Origin: Bifidobacterium aquikefiri
GTDB lineage: Bacteria; Actinomycetota; Actinomycetes; Actinomycetales; Bifidobacteriaceae
Direction of reading: 5' to 3'
Assembly: GCF_002259795.1 (NCBI RefSeq)
Contig: NZ_MWXA01000005.1
Span: 1 to 64,000 of the forward strand
DNA: 64,000 bases
Part shown: positions 36,931 to 47,293 of the stretch, piece by piece
Numbering within the stretch: the first letter of the stretch is position 1
How the letters are laid out: the number at the start of each line of letters is the position of its first letter
Program-made: the position numbers and the translations under genes
The notes under the pieces: model-generated
Told to the model about the DNA's origin: nothing
Seen by the model: only the letters and a program-made list of their open reading frames with translations
Databases searched by the model: none

Positions 36931-38412
36931 ATGTTGGCCACAAAGGATACGGCTGAGAAGACGGTACGCACACAAACTTCGAGTACGGCAACGCAGGAGA
37001 AAACCAAGGAAACTCCTAGCAGACGTGTCTCAAAGTCACGAAGCAGGGCAGAAGTGTCCCCAAAGTCGCCTTCCCCACGAAAGAGGAAGTCAGCCAAGTC
37101 CAAGACTACGGAATCCGAGAAAATGCCGATTTCGAAGAAAGATGACGAGCTGGAGAATAGTGACATTTCCGAGGATCTTGATAACGACTCCAACGCTGAT
37201 GATGAAGATATCGATTTGAACGACGACGCGCTGGAAGACGAAGACAGTAACGATTCGAGCGATTCGGACAACGATTCTGCAGACAATAATGGTGACTCCG
37301 ATGACGATGCTGACGACGATTCCGACGATGACGACGATACGAATGATTCGCATGCCCAGGGCTCTGGGCATCATTCACGTCGTTCTCCTCACATCCCAGT
37401 GATCAAGGCCAAGGGTGCCTTCGTGGTCAGCGATTCTGACGATGACGAGAACATCACCCCTTCAGGCAATCCGAAACGTCGCGTGATTGCCACCGGAGCC
37501 ACGGCAGACCCCGTCAAGGATTATCTTAAACAGATTGGTCGTGTCAGCCTGCTGAATGCCGAGCAGGAGGTCGATCTTTCTGAACGCATTGAGGCCGGGC
37601 TCTATGCTCAACATCTGTTGGAGACCGAGCTTGATGACATGGATTTCAGACGTAAGCGTGAACTGAAATGGGCTTCATCCGATGGCAAGAAGGCCAAGGA
37701 TCACCTTTTGGAGGCCAATCTTCGACTCGTGGTCTCATTGGCCAAGCGCTACACCGGGCGTGGCATGCTGTTCCTGGATTTGATTCAGGAGGGCAACCTC
37801 GGTCTGATTCGCGCTGTGGAGAAGTTCGATTGGAAGAAAGGCTTCAAGTTCTCTACATATGCGACCTGGTGGATTCGGCAGGCAATCACCCGTGCCATGG
37901 CTGATCAGGCACGTACTATTCGTGTCCCTGTTCACATGGTCGAGGTCATCAATAAGCTCTCTCGCGTTCAACGCCAGATGCTTCAGGACTTGGGACGTGA
38001 GCCCACACCTGACGAGTTGGCGCGAGAGCTTGACATGCCTGTCGAGAAGGTTCAGGAAGTGCAGAAGTACGGCCGTGAACCTATCTCGTTGCACACGCCG
38101 CTGGGCGAAGACGGGGATTCCGAGTTTGGCGATCTGATTGAAGACACCGATGCGATTGCTCCTTCTGATGCCGTAGCATTTTCACTTCTGCAGGAACAGT
38201 TCCGGCAGGTTCTCGAGACCTTGAGCCCTCGTGAGGCTGGTGTCATCAAGATGCGCTATGGCCTTGAGGATGGTCAGCCAAAGACGCTCGATGATATAGG
38301 ACGTGTCTATGGTGTCACGCGTGAGCGCATTCGTCAGATCGAATCCAAGACAATGTCGAAGCTGCGTCATCCGTCGCGTTCTCAGACTTTGCGTGACTTC
38401 CTGGATCAATGA
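36931..38412 (+). CDS. rpoD: Primary RNA polymerase sigma factor (RpoD/HrdB/SigA)
   Basis: 493 residues. The N-terminal ~75 residues are Lys/Ser/Thr-rich, then an extreme Asp/Glu/Ser/Asn run (about 75-150). Conserved sigma-70 parts follow: region 1.2 [21 protein letters not shown], region 2 [21 protein letters not shown] through [17 protein letters not shown], region 3, and region 4 [26 protein letters not shown] (36923-36928) is only two bases from the ATG at 36931, so the adjacent TTG at 36934 may be the real start. It stands alone and is followed by parE. Confidence 0.96.
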   Translation: MLATKDTAEKTVRTQTSSTATQEKTKETPSRRVSKSRSRAEVSPKSPSPRKRKSAKSKTTESEKMPISKKDDELENSDISEDLDNDSNADDEDIDLNDDALEDEDSNDSSDSDNDSADNNGDSDDDADDDSDDDDDTNDSHAQGSGHHSRRSPHIPVIKAKGAFVVSDSDDDENITPSGNPKRRVIATGATADPVKDYLKQIGRVSLLNAEQEVDLSERIEAGLYAQHLLETELDDMDFRRKRELKWASSDGKKAKDHLLEANLRLVVSLAKRYTGRGMLFLDLIQEGNLGLIRAVEKFDWKKGFKFSTYATWWIRQAITRAMADQARTIRVPVHMVEVINKLSRVQRQMLQDLGREPTPDELARELDMPVEKVQEVQKYGREPISLHTPLGEDGDSEFGDLIEDTDAIAPSDAVAFSLLQEQFRQVLETLSPREAGVIKMRYGLEDGQPKTLDDIGRVYGVTRERIRQIESKTMSKLRHPSRSQTLRDFLDQ

Positions 38413-38505
38413 TGAGTTGAGGTTCACACCACCAGGATATCTGCACGGTGTCGGTGTGAACGGACTCATGAGATGGTTGGACTGTCGGAACAGGGGAGAA
38501 GTGGC

Positions 38506-40698
38506 ATGGCGGATTCGTATGGCGCAAGGAGCCTTACGGTTCTCGAAGGTCTGGATGCAGTACGCAAGCGTCCGGGAATGTATATCGGTACGACCGATAG
38601 TCAAGGATTGATGCATTGTCTGTGGGAGATTATCGATAATTCCGTTGATGAGGCATTGGCGGGTGTATGCACACATATTGCGGTAACGCTGCATACCGAC
38701 GGTTCGATTACCGTGGCGGACAACGGCCGCGGCATCCCCGTGGATATCGAGCCAAAAACGGGGCTTACGGGCGTTGAAGTCGTATTGACGAAGCTGCATG
38801 CCGGTGCGAAATTCGGTAATTCTTCCTATAACGCGGTCGGTGGTCTTCATGGTGTGGGCTCATCCGTGGTCAACGCATTGAGCACCCGTCTCGACGTTGA
38901 GGTGGATCGCAATGGGAAGACCTACAGGATGGAATTCCATCAGGGTCATCCGGGAATCTTTGAAGATGCAGATTCCAACGACCCATCACCCGCTTCGCAT
39001 TTTGTCAGGACCCGCAAGAACAAGCCCACCGAGTTGCGGGAAGTGGGCAAGGTATCCAGAAAAACCACCGGCACGCGTATTCGATACTGGGCAGACCCTG
39101 AAATATTCAATGAGACCGCTCATTTCAGTTATGACCAGCTGATTGACCGGGTCCGTCAGACCAGCTTTCTTGTGCCGGGCTTGAAGCTTTCAGTCATTGA
39201 TGAAAACGTTGGCGAACACGTTGGCGAACACAATGTTGAGGGCATTGACGATCATAGCGATGTCATCGCTGATCAGCACTTGAGCGAATCCCTCGGTACC
39301 ACTCCAACACATCATCGTGTCGTTGAGTTCATGCATGAAGGTGGTGTCAAGGACTTTGTCGACTTTCTCACTGTCGGAGAGCCCATCAGTGATATCTGGC
39401 ATGTTACCGGTGAAGCCAACTATGAGGAGGAGACGCAGAAGGTCGAACCTAACGGCGAGCTGAAGGCCGAGAGGGTCAAGCGCGTGTGTGGTGTTGACAT
39501 TGCGATGCGTTGGGTCAATGGCTATGAGACTACGATGCGCAGCTTCGTCAATGTTGTGGAGACACCCGGGGGAGGCATGCATGTCGATGGATATCTCAAT
39601 GCCTTGACCCGGCAGGTTCGCAAGTGCGTCGAGGAGAACGCGAGGAAGCTCAAGGTCAATCTGAGGGATTCGCATACCAAGATCGAACGTGAGGACATCC
39701 TTGCTGGTCTGGTCGTGGTGGTTACCGTGCGCATCGCTGAGCCGCAATTCCAAGGACAGACGAAGGATGTGCTGGGAACTGCTCAGGTCAAGCCCATTGT
39801 GACACGCATGACCGATAAGCAGTTTGGCGAAATGATACATGGATCTCGACGTGGGTTCAAAGATCAGGCTGCTCGAGTGCTCGACAAGATTGTCGGCGAA
39901 ATGCATGCCCGCGTGCAGGCACGCAAGACCAAGGAAGTCACTCGACGCAAGAATGCATTGGAATCGGCTTCCATGCCTGCCAAACTCTCTGATTCGCAAC
40001 CTGGCAATGATGACATAGCGGAGTTGTTCATCGTTGAGGGTGATTCAGCCTTGGGTACGGCCAAGGCGGCAAGAAACTCGATGTTTCAGGCACTGCTGCC
40101 CATTCGTGGCAAGATTTTGAACGTTCAGAAGGCGTCGCTCAACCAGATGCTTTCGAACAAGGAATGTGCCGCAATCATCCAGGTCGTGGGTGCGGGTTCT
40201 GGAGCAAGCTTCGATATCAAGCAGGCTCGCTATCACAAGATCATCATGATGACCGATGCTGATGTTGATGGAGCCCACATCCGCATTCTTCTGCTGACGC
40301 TGTTCTATCGCTACATGCGACCACTGATTGAGGCGGGACGCGTCTACGCTGCCGTCCCACCCCTGCATCGCATAGCGTTGGCTGGCAAGCATAAGGGCGA
40401 ATACATCTATACCTATTCGGATGACGAGCTGGCGCAGCGACTGTCGGACTTAAGAAAGCAACGCATCGACTTCCGCGAGGACGTGCAACGTTACAAGGGT
40501 CTTGGCGAGATGGATGCCGATCAGTTGGCCGATACCACCATGGATCCGAGAACGAGGATGCTGCGCCGCATCCGCATGGAGGATGCAGAAAATGCCTCTG
40601 GTGTGTTCTCGTTGCTCATGGGCGACGAGGTGCCGCCGCGCAAGCAGTTCATTGTCGACAATGCCGATGACTTCGATCGCACGAAGATTGACACCTGA
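38506..40698 (+). CDS. parE: DNA topoisomerase IV subunit B
   Basis: 730 residues. It is the ATPase and Toprim subunit of a type IIA topoisomerase, partner of the minus-strand parC at 43.1-45.7 kb. GHKL ATPase motifs: EIIDNSVDEALAG, DNGRGIPVD and GGLHGVGSSVVNALS. The Toprim Glu is in LFIVEGDSALGTA and the Asp pair in MMTDADVDGAHIR. The transducer region has an acidic His-rich insert with a VGEHVGEH duplication (about 39205-39235). The ATG at 38506 follows GGGGAG. The assignment as ParE rather than a second GyrB rests on family context and is less sure than the fold. Confidence 0.93.
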   Translation: MADSYGARSLTVLEGLDAVRKRPGMYIGTTDSQGLMHCLWEIIDNSVDEALAGVCTHIAVTLHTDGSITVADNGRGIPVDIEPKTGLTGVEVVLTKLHAGAKFGNSSYNAVGGLHGVGSSVVNALSTRLDVEVDRNGKTYRMEFHQGHPGIFEDADSNDPSPASHFVRTRKNKPTELREVGKVSRKTTGTRIRYWADPEIFNETAHFSYDQLIDRVRQTSFLVPGLKLSVIDENVGEHVGEHNVEGIDDHSDVIADQHLSESLGTTPTHHRVVEFMHEGGVKDFVDFLTVGEPISDIWHVTGEANYEEETQKVEPNGELKAERVKRVCGVDIAMRWVNGYETTMRSFVNVVETPGGGMHVDGYLNALTRQVRKCVEENARKLKVNLRDSHTKIEREDILAGLVVVVTVRIAEPQFQGQTKDVLGTAQVKPIVTRMTDKQFGEMIHGSRRGFKDQAARVLDKIVGEMHARVQARKTKEVTRRKNALESASMPAKLSDSQPGNDDIAELFIVEGDSALGTAKAARNSMFQALLPIRGKILNVQKASLNQMLSNKECAAIIQVVGAGSGASFDIKQARYHKIIMMTDADVDGAHIRILLLTLFYRYMRPLIEAGRVYAAVPPLHRIALAGKHKGEYIYTYSDDELAQRLSDLRKQRIDFREDVQRYKGLGEMDADQLADTTMDPRTRMLRRIRMEDAENASGVFSLLMGDEVPPRKQFIVDNADDFDRTKIDT

Positions 40699-40742
40699 GA
40701 TTGATACCTGATTGCTCGAGGCAGCGATAATAGAAGTGCACG

Positions 40743-41261
40743 TTACCTTCCATTGAATGACACGCGCTCCTGAATGGCTGTGTTGAAGCGCGTAAGCGCT
40801 TGTGCAAAGCTATCGATCTCTTCACTCGACCAATCGCTCAGCACTGTTGATAACGCACCAAGATTCCTGTGGCGTTGCTTTTCAAGGTTTTGTGCTCCAC
40901 TGTGAGATATCTTGAATTTTCTTGCCATCCCGCCATTGGGGTCGGCTATGCGTTCAATCAGGCCACTCCTGCGCATCGCAGCGGTCTGTCTGTTCAAAGT
41001 CGAAGCATCCAGTCCTGTGACGGCACTGAGTTCACCGATGGATTGCGGCTCATGTTCAAGACTGACGAGCAGAATGTAGGCACTTCTATCGAGCGTGCCG
41101 ATCTGATGGTCGCGAAAGCCGGCCACTCGAGTAAGTCGTTTTCCCAACAGCAATGATTCATATTCGATGGTAACGATATCTTCGAGCAGTTTTGGGTCCT
41201 GAGTGCTCGTCTCATCTTCCAGCTCTTGCAACGCTTCTTTGCGGTTGTGACTGCTATTCAT
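40743..41261 (-). CDS. MarR-family transcriptional regulator
   Basis: 172 residues, winged helix. The core reads LDRSAYILLVSLEHEPQSIGE, then AVTGLDASTLNRQTAAMRRSGL and ERIADPNGGMARKFKIS as the wing. MarR proteins are dimers that usually repress a divergent transporter and release DNA on ligand binding. That fits the divergent MFS gene starting at 41451. The ATG at 41261 is chosen because GAGGAGG lies five bases upstream. The ATG at 41279 would precede this site. It is convergent with parE. Confidence 0.92.
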   Translation of the reverse strand: MNSSHNRKEALQELEDETSTQDPKLLEDIVTIEYESLLLGKRLTRVAGFRDHQIGTLDRSAYILLVSLEHEPQSIGELSAVTGLDASTLNRQTAAMRRSGLIERIADPNGGMARKFKISHSGAQNLEKQRHRNLGALSTVLSDWSSEEIDSFAQALTRFNTAIQERVSFNGR

Positions 41262-41318
41262 CCAATCCTCCTCTGGCATGACTCCCTATGTTCACCGAGT
41301 GTAGCTCAAATATGTACA

Positions 41319-41360
41319 TTGCATAACTTGTGTGTTATGCATAACTGTGTATTATGCATA
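41319..41360. promoter_or_regulatory. MarR operator and MFS promoter
   Basis: TTGTGT (41328-41333) and TATTAT (41350-41355) are spaced by 16 bases. A perfect 12-bp palindrome GTTATGCATAAC (41334-41345) fills the spacer. Related copies GCATAAC (41321-41327) and TTATGCATA (41352-41360) flank it. This is the expected design for a MarR dimer shutting off a divergent exporter. Confidence 0.7.
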
Positions 41361-41450
41361 TTGAGTGTATGACACATAACGATTTCATGCAGATGATGCT
41401 TCTGTCAAACACACAGGAAATAAAGATTCACGCATACGAAAGATAAGCAT

Positions 41451-42905
41451 ATGAACGCATCAGATACACAGCTGGAGCGAACCACAGTCACGGAAGGTGA
41501 CTCGCAAGGCATAGATTCAACAGCGAGTGGAACGCAAAATACGCGGCCGGCGGTCATCGTCGCGGTGTTGGCAGCGGCAGGCATCACATCCTCGCTCACA
41601 CAGACCTTGGTGATTCCCTTGGTGGGAGAGCTGCCCAAGCTATTTTCCGCAGACCCCTCAGTCACCGCGTGGGCGGTGACCGTCACGCTGCTCACCGGCG
41701 CCGTCGGCATGCCAATCCTCGGCAAACTTGCCGACACCTATGGCAAGCGGCGCATGCTGCTTCTGGCGCTGATTCCTCTGGTCATCGGTTCGATGATCTG
41801 CGCGATCGCGCCCAACATCGCAGTCATGATTGTTGGACGAGCATTGCAGGGCATCGCCACGGGCATGGTTCCGCTCGGCATCAGCCTCTTGCACGACGTA
41901 CTTCCCCCAGAACGCGTGGGCACGGCGATCGCGCTGATGAGCTCGTCCATGGGCATCGGCGGAGCTCTCGGGCTGCCAATCTCGGCGGCAATCATTCAGT
42001 ACGTGAGCTGGCGCGGCCTCTTCTGGGTCGATTTCGCCATCGCAGCGCTGATCTTTGTCTTGATCTATGTATTGATTCCGAAGCCACATCACGAACACAA
42101 CTATGCTCCCTTCGATTTTGTCGGGGCGCTCGGACTTGCAGTCGCTCTGCTGTGCCTGCTGCTGGGCATCATCAAGGGCAGCTCATGGGGCTGGACGAGT
42201 CCTTCGATTCTGGGGTTGTTCATCGGCACTGTGATCATTGCTGTGGCTTGGGGATTCTGGGAGCTGCGCTTCACGAATCCGCTCGTGGACTTGCGCATCA
42301 TCAGACGGCATAATGTCTTGATCACGAACATCGCATCCATCTTCGTCGGTTTCGCCATGTATGCCCAATCATTGATACTTCCGCAACTCATGGAACTTCC
42401 CAGCTCGACGGGTTATGGCCTCGGTCAGACCATGCTGCAGATGGGTCTGTGGATGGCGCCGAGCGGCTTCGCGATGATGGCCGTATCATCGCTGGGAGCC
42501 AAGATAACGACGAAATATGGCGCCAAGACAACGCTGATCAGCGGCGCGCTGATCATGGCATGCGGATATGGACTTGCAGCACTGGTCATGCATTCGTTGA
42601 TCGGTCTGACGATTGCATCCTGTATCGGCAGCATGGGAACCGGATTCGCCTTCGGTGCCATGCCAACGCTCATCATGAACGGCGTTCCCGCAAGCGAAAA
42701 GGCATCGTCGAACAGCTTCAACACAGTCATGCGATCGATAGGAACTTCCGTGTCATCGGCCGTGATTGCTGCGATTCTGGCCGGCACCAGCATTGCAGTC
42801 AAGGGGACGAGCATTCCCAGCGTGACAGGATTCAGAATGGGCTTGCTTGCCGGATGCGCGGTTGCCATCGTTGCGGGTATCATAGCGGCATTCAATAGAA
42901 AGTAA
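41451..42905 (+). CDS. MFS drug-efflux-type transporter (DHA2-like)
   Basis: 484 residues with about 12-14 hydrophobic segments. Family marks: a LADTYGKRRMLLL loop 2-3 motif A, GRALQGIATGMVPLG in TM4, and SSMGIGGALGLPISAAI as motif C, typical of proton-driven exporters. Substrate unknown. Codon use is visibly more GC-rich at third positions than in parE or parC. With the divergent MarR gene it forms a compact drug-response module that may have been inserted between parE and parC. The start ATG at 41451 has no strong ribosome-binding site. Confidence 0.9.
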   Translation: MNASDTQLERTTVTEGDSQGIDSTASGTQNTRPAVIVAVLAAAGITSSLTQTLVIPLVGELPKLFSADPSVTAWAVTVTLLTGAVGMPILGKLADTYGKRRMLLLALIPLVIGSMICAIAPNIAVMIVGRALQGIATGMVPLGISLLHDVLPPERVGTAIALMSSSMGIGGALGLPISAAIIQYVSWRGLFWVDFAIAALIFVLIYVLIPKPHHEHNYAPFDFVGALGLAVALLCLLLGIIKGSSWGWTSPSILGLFIGTVIIAVAWGFWELRFTNPLVDLRIIRRHNVLITNIASIFVGFAMYAQSLILPQLMELPSSTGYGLGQTMLQMGLWMAPSGFAMMAVSSLGAKITTKYGAKTTLISGALIMACGYGLAALVMHSLIGLTIASCIGSMGTGFAFGAMPTLIMNGVPASEKASSNSFNTVMRSIGTSVSSAVIAAILAGTSIAVKGTSIPSVTGFRMGLLAGCAVAIVAGIIAAFNRK

Positions 42906-42971
42906 GCGCATACAGCACGAACGTTTACAGCGAGTAAGCGCGTGTTGACAGTAAAAGTGCGGAATAAGTAA

Positions 42972-43034
42972 GCGCATACAAAATGCTCGATCAGCTGTTT
43001 CATTTGTAGCTGATCGAGCATTTCATGTATGCGC
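42972..43034. terminator. Long bidirectional terminator between MFS and parC
   Basis: AATGCTCGATCAGCT (42982-42996) pairs with 43008-43022. The stem is extended after a short bulge by GCGCATACA (42972-42980) pairing with TGTATGCGC (43026-43034). It separates the convergent MFS and parC genes. Confidence 0.85.
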
Positions 43035-43069
43035 TGCTAGGTTAATGTTTCGTCACGGTCATGCGGCTG

Positions 43070-45715
43070 CTATGCGATGTAGGCGATTGGAGCGCTCAAA
43101 TCCTGACCCGAGGCATCACGGCGCATATCGACATCAGGCAGATCCACCGGGGTACCGGATGCCGAAGATGCTCGCAGTGGCCATGTTCCAATGCAAGCCA
43201 GTATCAGCGTGTCCTGGCCCTTCAGGAAGCGTTGAGAGCGCACCCCACGGCTTCCTCGACCCTTGGTTGGATACATTTCGAGTGGAGTTACCTTGCCACA
43301 ACCGTTCTCCGTACCTGCAAGTGCCTGAGAATCGCCGGCTACCGTGAAAACGACAGCTCCGGCCTGTGATGTCATGCCGTTGTCATCGTTCTCGACATAG
43401 GTCCAAGAAATCTGTCCTGCAGCAATGGCATTGAAAGCGCACACATGCTGACCTTCGCCCAGACGAATACCAGCCATGCCAGCCGCATTGCGGCCCTGTG
43501 GACGTACATCCTTGGCATGGAATGCAAGCAGACTCGAATCGGAAGATATGAATACGATCATGGCATCGTCATCGGCAGGTGCAGCAAATACCACTTGATC
43601 ATCAGATTTCAGATCAATGACGTTCCATGAATCCATCGTGCTCGGCGCTTCGCCATTCCAACGTTTGATGATGCCATTACGAGTGCCGATGGCAAGGGGA
43701 ATCGTATTCTCGGCAACCACGGCTGCCACAACATGTTCATGCTCTGAATGTTCGGTAGATTGCGTCATGCCCAGCAGTTCGTCCGCACGTACACCGCCGC
43801 TCACGCTCAAGGCAGCAGTGGCGGGCAAGGCAGGAAGGTCGCTGACATGCGCGAGCACGTATCGGCCTGCGGAGGTTACCAGCGCATAGTTGGACTGCGT
43901 TGTCGTCGAGAAGATGGAAACGATTTGATCGTTCTCGGTGCGTCCATCCGACGCGGAGCGAGACATCCATTCGTCCAAGGCATTCGCAGAGCTTCGGGCA
44001 ATCAGACCAGCCGCACTGAGCATAACCGTGCATGGTTTATCCTCTATGCGAAGTCCAGCGTCCTTGTCTGCTGCGGAATTCGCAGTTGCTGCGCGTGCAC
44101 TTCCTGTGTGGTTCGAAAGGCTGCTCGCAGAACGAGCCGCGGCAAATGCTGAAGCAGATTGGGAGGCTGCACCGGATTCATCGGTTATTGCGACGGGTGA
44201 AAGTGATCCTGAAGGATCGGCATCAAGCAGCACTGTACGACGTGGATTTCCCCATGTCTGCGCTGCGATGCTCATCTCATCGGTAACGACCTTGTCCAGT
44301 TCAACTTTCGAGGAGAGAATAATATTGAGCTCTTCAATGCGTTTATGCAATTCATCCTGTTCCGTCTCCAACTCGATTCTGCTGATACGCGTGAGTCTTC
44401 GAAGGCGAAGATCGAGAATATATTGAGCCTGGATGTCGTCAAGATCGAAAACCGCCATTAATCGGGTTTTTGCGGTATCGGCATCATCGGAGCTGCGAAT
44501 CACTTGAATGACTTCGTCAATGTCAATGAGAGCAAGCAGCAGTCCCTCAACCAAGTGCAGACGTTCCAATGCCTTGCGCTTACGATATTCGCTGCGGCGC
44601 TTGACCACGAGACGACGGTGATCGATCCAGACGTTCAGCAATTCCTTCAGGCCCATGGTATGCGGTCTGCCGTTGACCAAAGCCACATTGTTGATGGTGA
44701 AGGATTCCTGCAAGGGTGTATGTCTGAACAGTTGGGCAAGCACAGCTTCGGGGTCAAAGCCGGTCTTGATCTCGATGACGAGTCGTGTGCCATTATGACG
44801 ATCCGTCAGATCGATGGCGCCTGAGATGCCTTCCAACTTGCGATTCTTGACACCTTCAGAGATGCGTTCGAGCACGCGCTCAGGCCCAACCATGAATGGC
44901 AGTTCAGTCACTACGATTGCCTTCTTGCGCGCAGTCACATTCTCAATATGTGTTGCAGAGCGCGTGATTACGGCACCTCTGCCATGCTCATAGGCTTCCT
45001 TGATGCCATCTCGGCCCACGATGATACCGCCAGTCGGCCAGTCCGGTCCAGGCACGAAGCGCATGAGATCCATCAGACTGGCATCGGGGTTGCTCATCAG
45101 ATATTGTGCAGCTGCAACGACTTCGCCCAGATTGTGCGTAGCCATATTCGTTGCCATGCCGACAGCTATGCCCGATGCCCCATTGACCAACAGATTCGGA
45201 AATGCCGCGGGAAGCACGACTGGCTCCTGCAGTTTATTGTCATAGTTGGGCGAAAAATCGACGGTTTCTTCGTCAATGTTTTCGTTCATCCCCAGGGCGG
45301 CAGGTCCGAGACGGGCTTCCGTGTATCGTGAGGCGGCCGGGCCATCGTCGAGCGAGCCGAAATTGCCGTGACCATCGACCAAGGGAAGTCTCATTGCGAA
45401 TGGCTGTGCGAGACGTACCATGGCTTCATAGATTGCAGAATCGCCGTGGGGATGCAACTTGCCCATGACCTCTCCTACGACACGAGCCGACTTCATATAT
45501 GCCTTGTCGGGTGTCAGATTCATCTGACCCATCTGATAGACGATTCTGCGTTGCACTGGTTTCAGTCCGTCGCGTGCATCAGGCAAAGCTCTCGCATAGA
45601 TGACCGAGTATGCGTATTCGAGGAATGATTTGCTCATCTCATCGCCCAAAGGCGTTTCGACGATGTGCTCCTTGACGCTTCTCGGATCAAAAGGCGGTTT
45701 TCTGCGCGATGCCAT
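43070..45715 (-). CDS. parC: DNA topoisomerase IV subunit A
   Basis: 881 residues. It is the DNA cleavage-religation subunit. The winged-helix active site shows [19 protein letters not shown] and the catalytic Tyr (about residue 131) in [11 protein letters not shown]. In the quinolone-determining region the usual Ser and acidic residue are present (Ser93, Glu97). A coiled-coil segment and a C-terminal beta-propeller follow. The real start is ATG 45715, with GAGGAG eight bases upstream. The frame is open to 46084 but runs into the divergent gene. It is separated from parE by the MarR/MFS module and lies on the opposite strand. Confidence 0.93.
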   Translation of the reverse strand: MASRRKPPFDPRSVKEHIVETPLGDEMSKSFLEYAYSVIYARALPDARDGLKPVQRRIVYQMGQMNLTPDKAYMKSARVVGEVMGKLHPHGDSAIYEAMVRLAQPFAMRLPLVDGHGNFGSLDDGPAASRYTEARLGPAALGMNENIDEETVDFSPNYDNKLQEPVVLPAAFPNLLVNGASGIAVGMATNMATHNLGEVVAAAQYLMSNPDASLMDLMRFVPGPDWPTGGIIVGRDGIKEAYEHGRGAVITRSATHIENVTARKKAIVVTELPFMVGPERVLERISEGVKNRKLEGISGAIDLTDRHNGTRLVIEIKTGFDPEAVLAQLFRHTPLQESFTINNVALVNGRPHTMGLKELLNVWIDHRRLVVKRRSEYRKRKALERLHLVEGLLLALIDIDEVIQVIRSSDDADTAKTRLMAVFDLDDIQAQYILDLRLRRLTRISRIELETEQDELHKRIEELNIILSSKVELDKVVTDEMSIAAQTWGNPRRTVLLDADPSGSLSPVAITDESGAASQSASAFAAARSASSLSNHTGSARAATANSAADKDAGLRIEDKPCTVMLSAAGLIARSSANALDEWMSRSASDGRTENDQIVSIFSTTTQSNYALVTSAGRYVLAHVSDLPALPATAALSVSGGVRADELLGMTQSTEHSEHEHVVAAVVAENTIPLAIGTRNGIIKRWNGEAPSTMDSWNVIDLKSDDQVVFAAPADDDAMIVFISSDSSLLAFHAKDVRPQGRNAAGMAGIRLGEGQHVCAFNAIAAGQISWTYVENDDNGMTSQAGAVVFTVAGDSQALAGTENGCGKVTPLEMYPTKGRGSRGVRSQRFLKGQDTLILACIGTWPLRASSASGTPVDLPDVDMRRDASGQDLSAPIAYIA

Positions 45716-45951
45716 AGTTGAAACTCCTCGCTGTGTGACTACACCGGCAACCATTATCCAACAGGATAAAATGTCTGCGTGTCTTGTCTGGGTTTCGAAG
45801 GCCTGAGCCTTCTGCAAACTCATCAATTCTAGCGGACACATGGAAAAATGAATTTCCAGACTCGATTCACCAATGTTGTGCCAGTCAGCACAGCGCGTGA
45901 ATGCCGGACTTTTCATCGTGATGGAAGGCTCTATAGCACGGGTTATCGCGT
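45716..45951. other. Divergent promoter region, parC / phosphodiesterase
   Basis: About 235 bp between divergent starts. It should contain both promoters, but no clear consensus pair or operator is visible. Confidence 0.35.
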
Positions 45952-47211
45952 GTGAGTAGTTCAATGAAAAGCATGAGTATTGAAATTCCTGATCCCAAGA
46001 CCCTCCTGCAACACGTCGATATTGCCGATTACGGCGATGAGATTCCCAATTCAAGCAGTGATGGCTTCCATAGGGGAGGAGCATTCAGAATTTCATCAGT
46101 CTTGCCGGCGATCAGCAGTGCTCTCGGGAATCCTGTGGAGACGGCAATCCATCATGATCCAAGAAAACTGCAGGAAACCTTAGGGTTTCCCAGCTGCAAG
46201 TCTGCGATAGTCGTACTCGTTGATGGCATGGGTTTCTGGAATATTGCAACGCGATCGGGTCATGCGCCCTATCTGCGCAGTCTTATGCATGAGAGTGCCA
46301 ATGCGCGTCCGATTTCGACGTGTCAGCCGAGTACGACTGTGGTTGCCATGGCAGCATTCGGCACTGGTACGTGCCCGGGTATGACGGCAATGACGGGTTA
46401 CACCCAGCTCAACCCGTACAGGCATCGTATCAGTCAGATGATCCAGTTTCGCAATGCCATACCACCATTGGAACTTCAGCGTGAACCTACAGTGTTTGAA
46501 CGTTTGAGCGATGAAGGTGTACGCGTTACATCATCGGGACTGCCGGAATTTGCCGGTTCCGCTCTTACTCAAGCCGCCTTGCGAGGCAGCACCTACATCG
46601 GTCGTGAGGGTGCTGATGAGAGAATCCTTGAAGCTTGCAAGGCTGCGCGTGAGCCGGGTCTTACGTACCTCTACATACGTGACGTTGACAAGGCTGGGCA
46701 TGAGTTTGGATGGGAATCCGAACCGTGGATCGCCGAATTCGAAACTGTTGATTCCCAGCTGGCCTTGCTGCATCGGCGCGCCCCGAAAGGGACACTCATC
46801 GTTATCATTGCTGACCATGGCATGATAGAAGTTGACCCAAGCCAACGCATTGACATGGCGCAGAATCCGGAATTGCTCAGGGGTGTCAAATTCTATGGTG
46901 GTGAGCCACGATTCGTCATGGCTTATGCGGATGAGCCCGAGGATTCGCATGAAATTGCTGCACGCTGGTGCAATGAACTCGGTGAATCCGCGGAGGTGCT
47001 CACCAAGCATGAGGCAATCGATGCGGGCCTGTTTGGTCCCGTCAAGGCTGATGTCGAACCGATGATTGGCGATGTTCTTGCCGTCATGAATGATCGCGCG
47101 ACACTTGTCGATTCACGAGTCCAGAAGGATCGTGCAACGCGGCTGCCCGGCGTCCATGGTTCGAGATCCATGATGGAATCGGATATTCCTTGTCTGATGG
47201 ATCTGGTCTGA
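45952..47211 (+). CDS. Alkaline-phosphatase-superfamily protein (nucleotide pyrophosphatase/phosphodiesterase-like)
   Basis: About 419 residues. The metal-binding fold is seen in [13 protein letters not shown] (first Asp), the nucleophile region [21 protein letters not shown] with Thr, [13 protein letters not shown], and [14 protein letters not shown]. Near the C-terminus PGVHGSRS brings the last metal His. There is no signal peptide, so it is probably cytoplasmic. The substrate could be a nucleotide or a lipid-linked phosphodiester; sequence does not decide. Start codons GTG 45952, ATG 45964 and ATG 45973 are all possible, none with a strong site. Confidence 0.82.
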   Translation: MSSSMKSMSIEIPDPKTLLQHVDIADYGDEIPNSSSDGFHRGGAFRISSVLPAISSALGNPVETAIHHDPRKLQETLGFPSCKSAIVVLVDGMGFWNIATRSGHAPYLRSLMHESANARPISTCQPSTTVVAMAAFGTGTCPGMTAMTGYTQLNPYRHRISQMIQFRNAIPPLELQREPTVFERLSDEGVRVTSSGLPEFAGSALTQAALRGSTYIGREGADERILEACKAAREPGLTYLYIRDVDKAGHEFGWESEPWIAEFETVDSQLALLHRRAPKGTLIVIIADHGMIEVDPSQRIDMAQNPELLRGVKFYGGEPRFVMAYADEPEDSHEIAARWCNELGESAEVLTKHEAIDAGLFGPVKADVEPMIGDVLAVMNDRATLVDSRVQKDRATRLPGVHGSRSMMESDIPCLMDLV

Positions 47212-47293
47212 ACGTTTGAATCCCATGAACTGTCGTTGCATTCCACAAGCGCGATGCAGAGACGCGAGATTTGGCTCGTCGAACGGCAAACAG

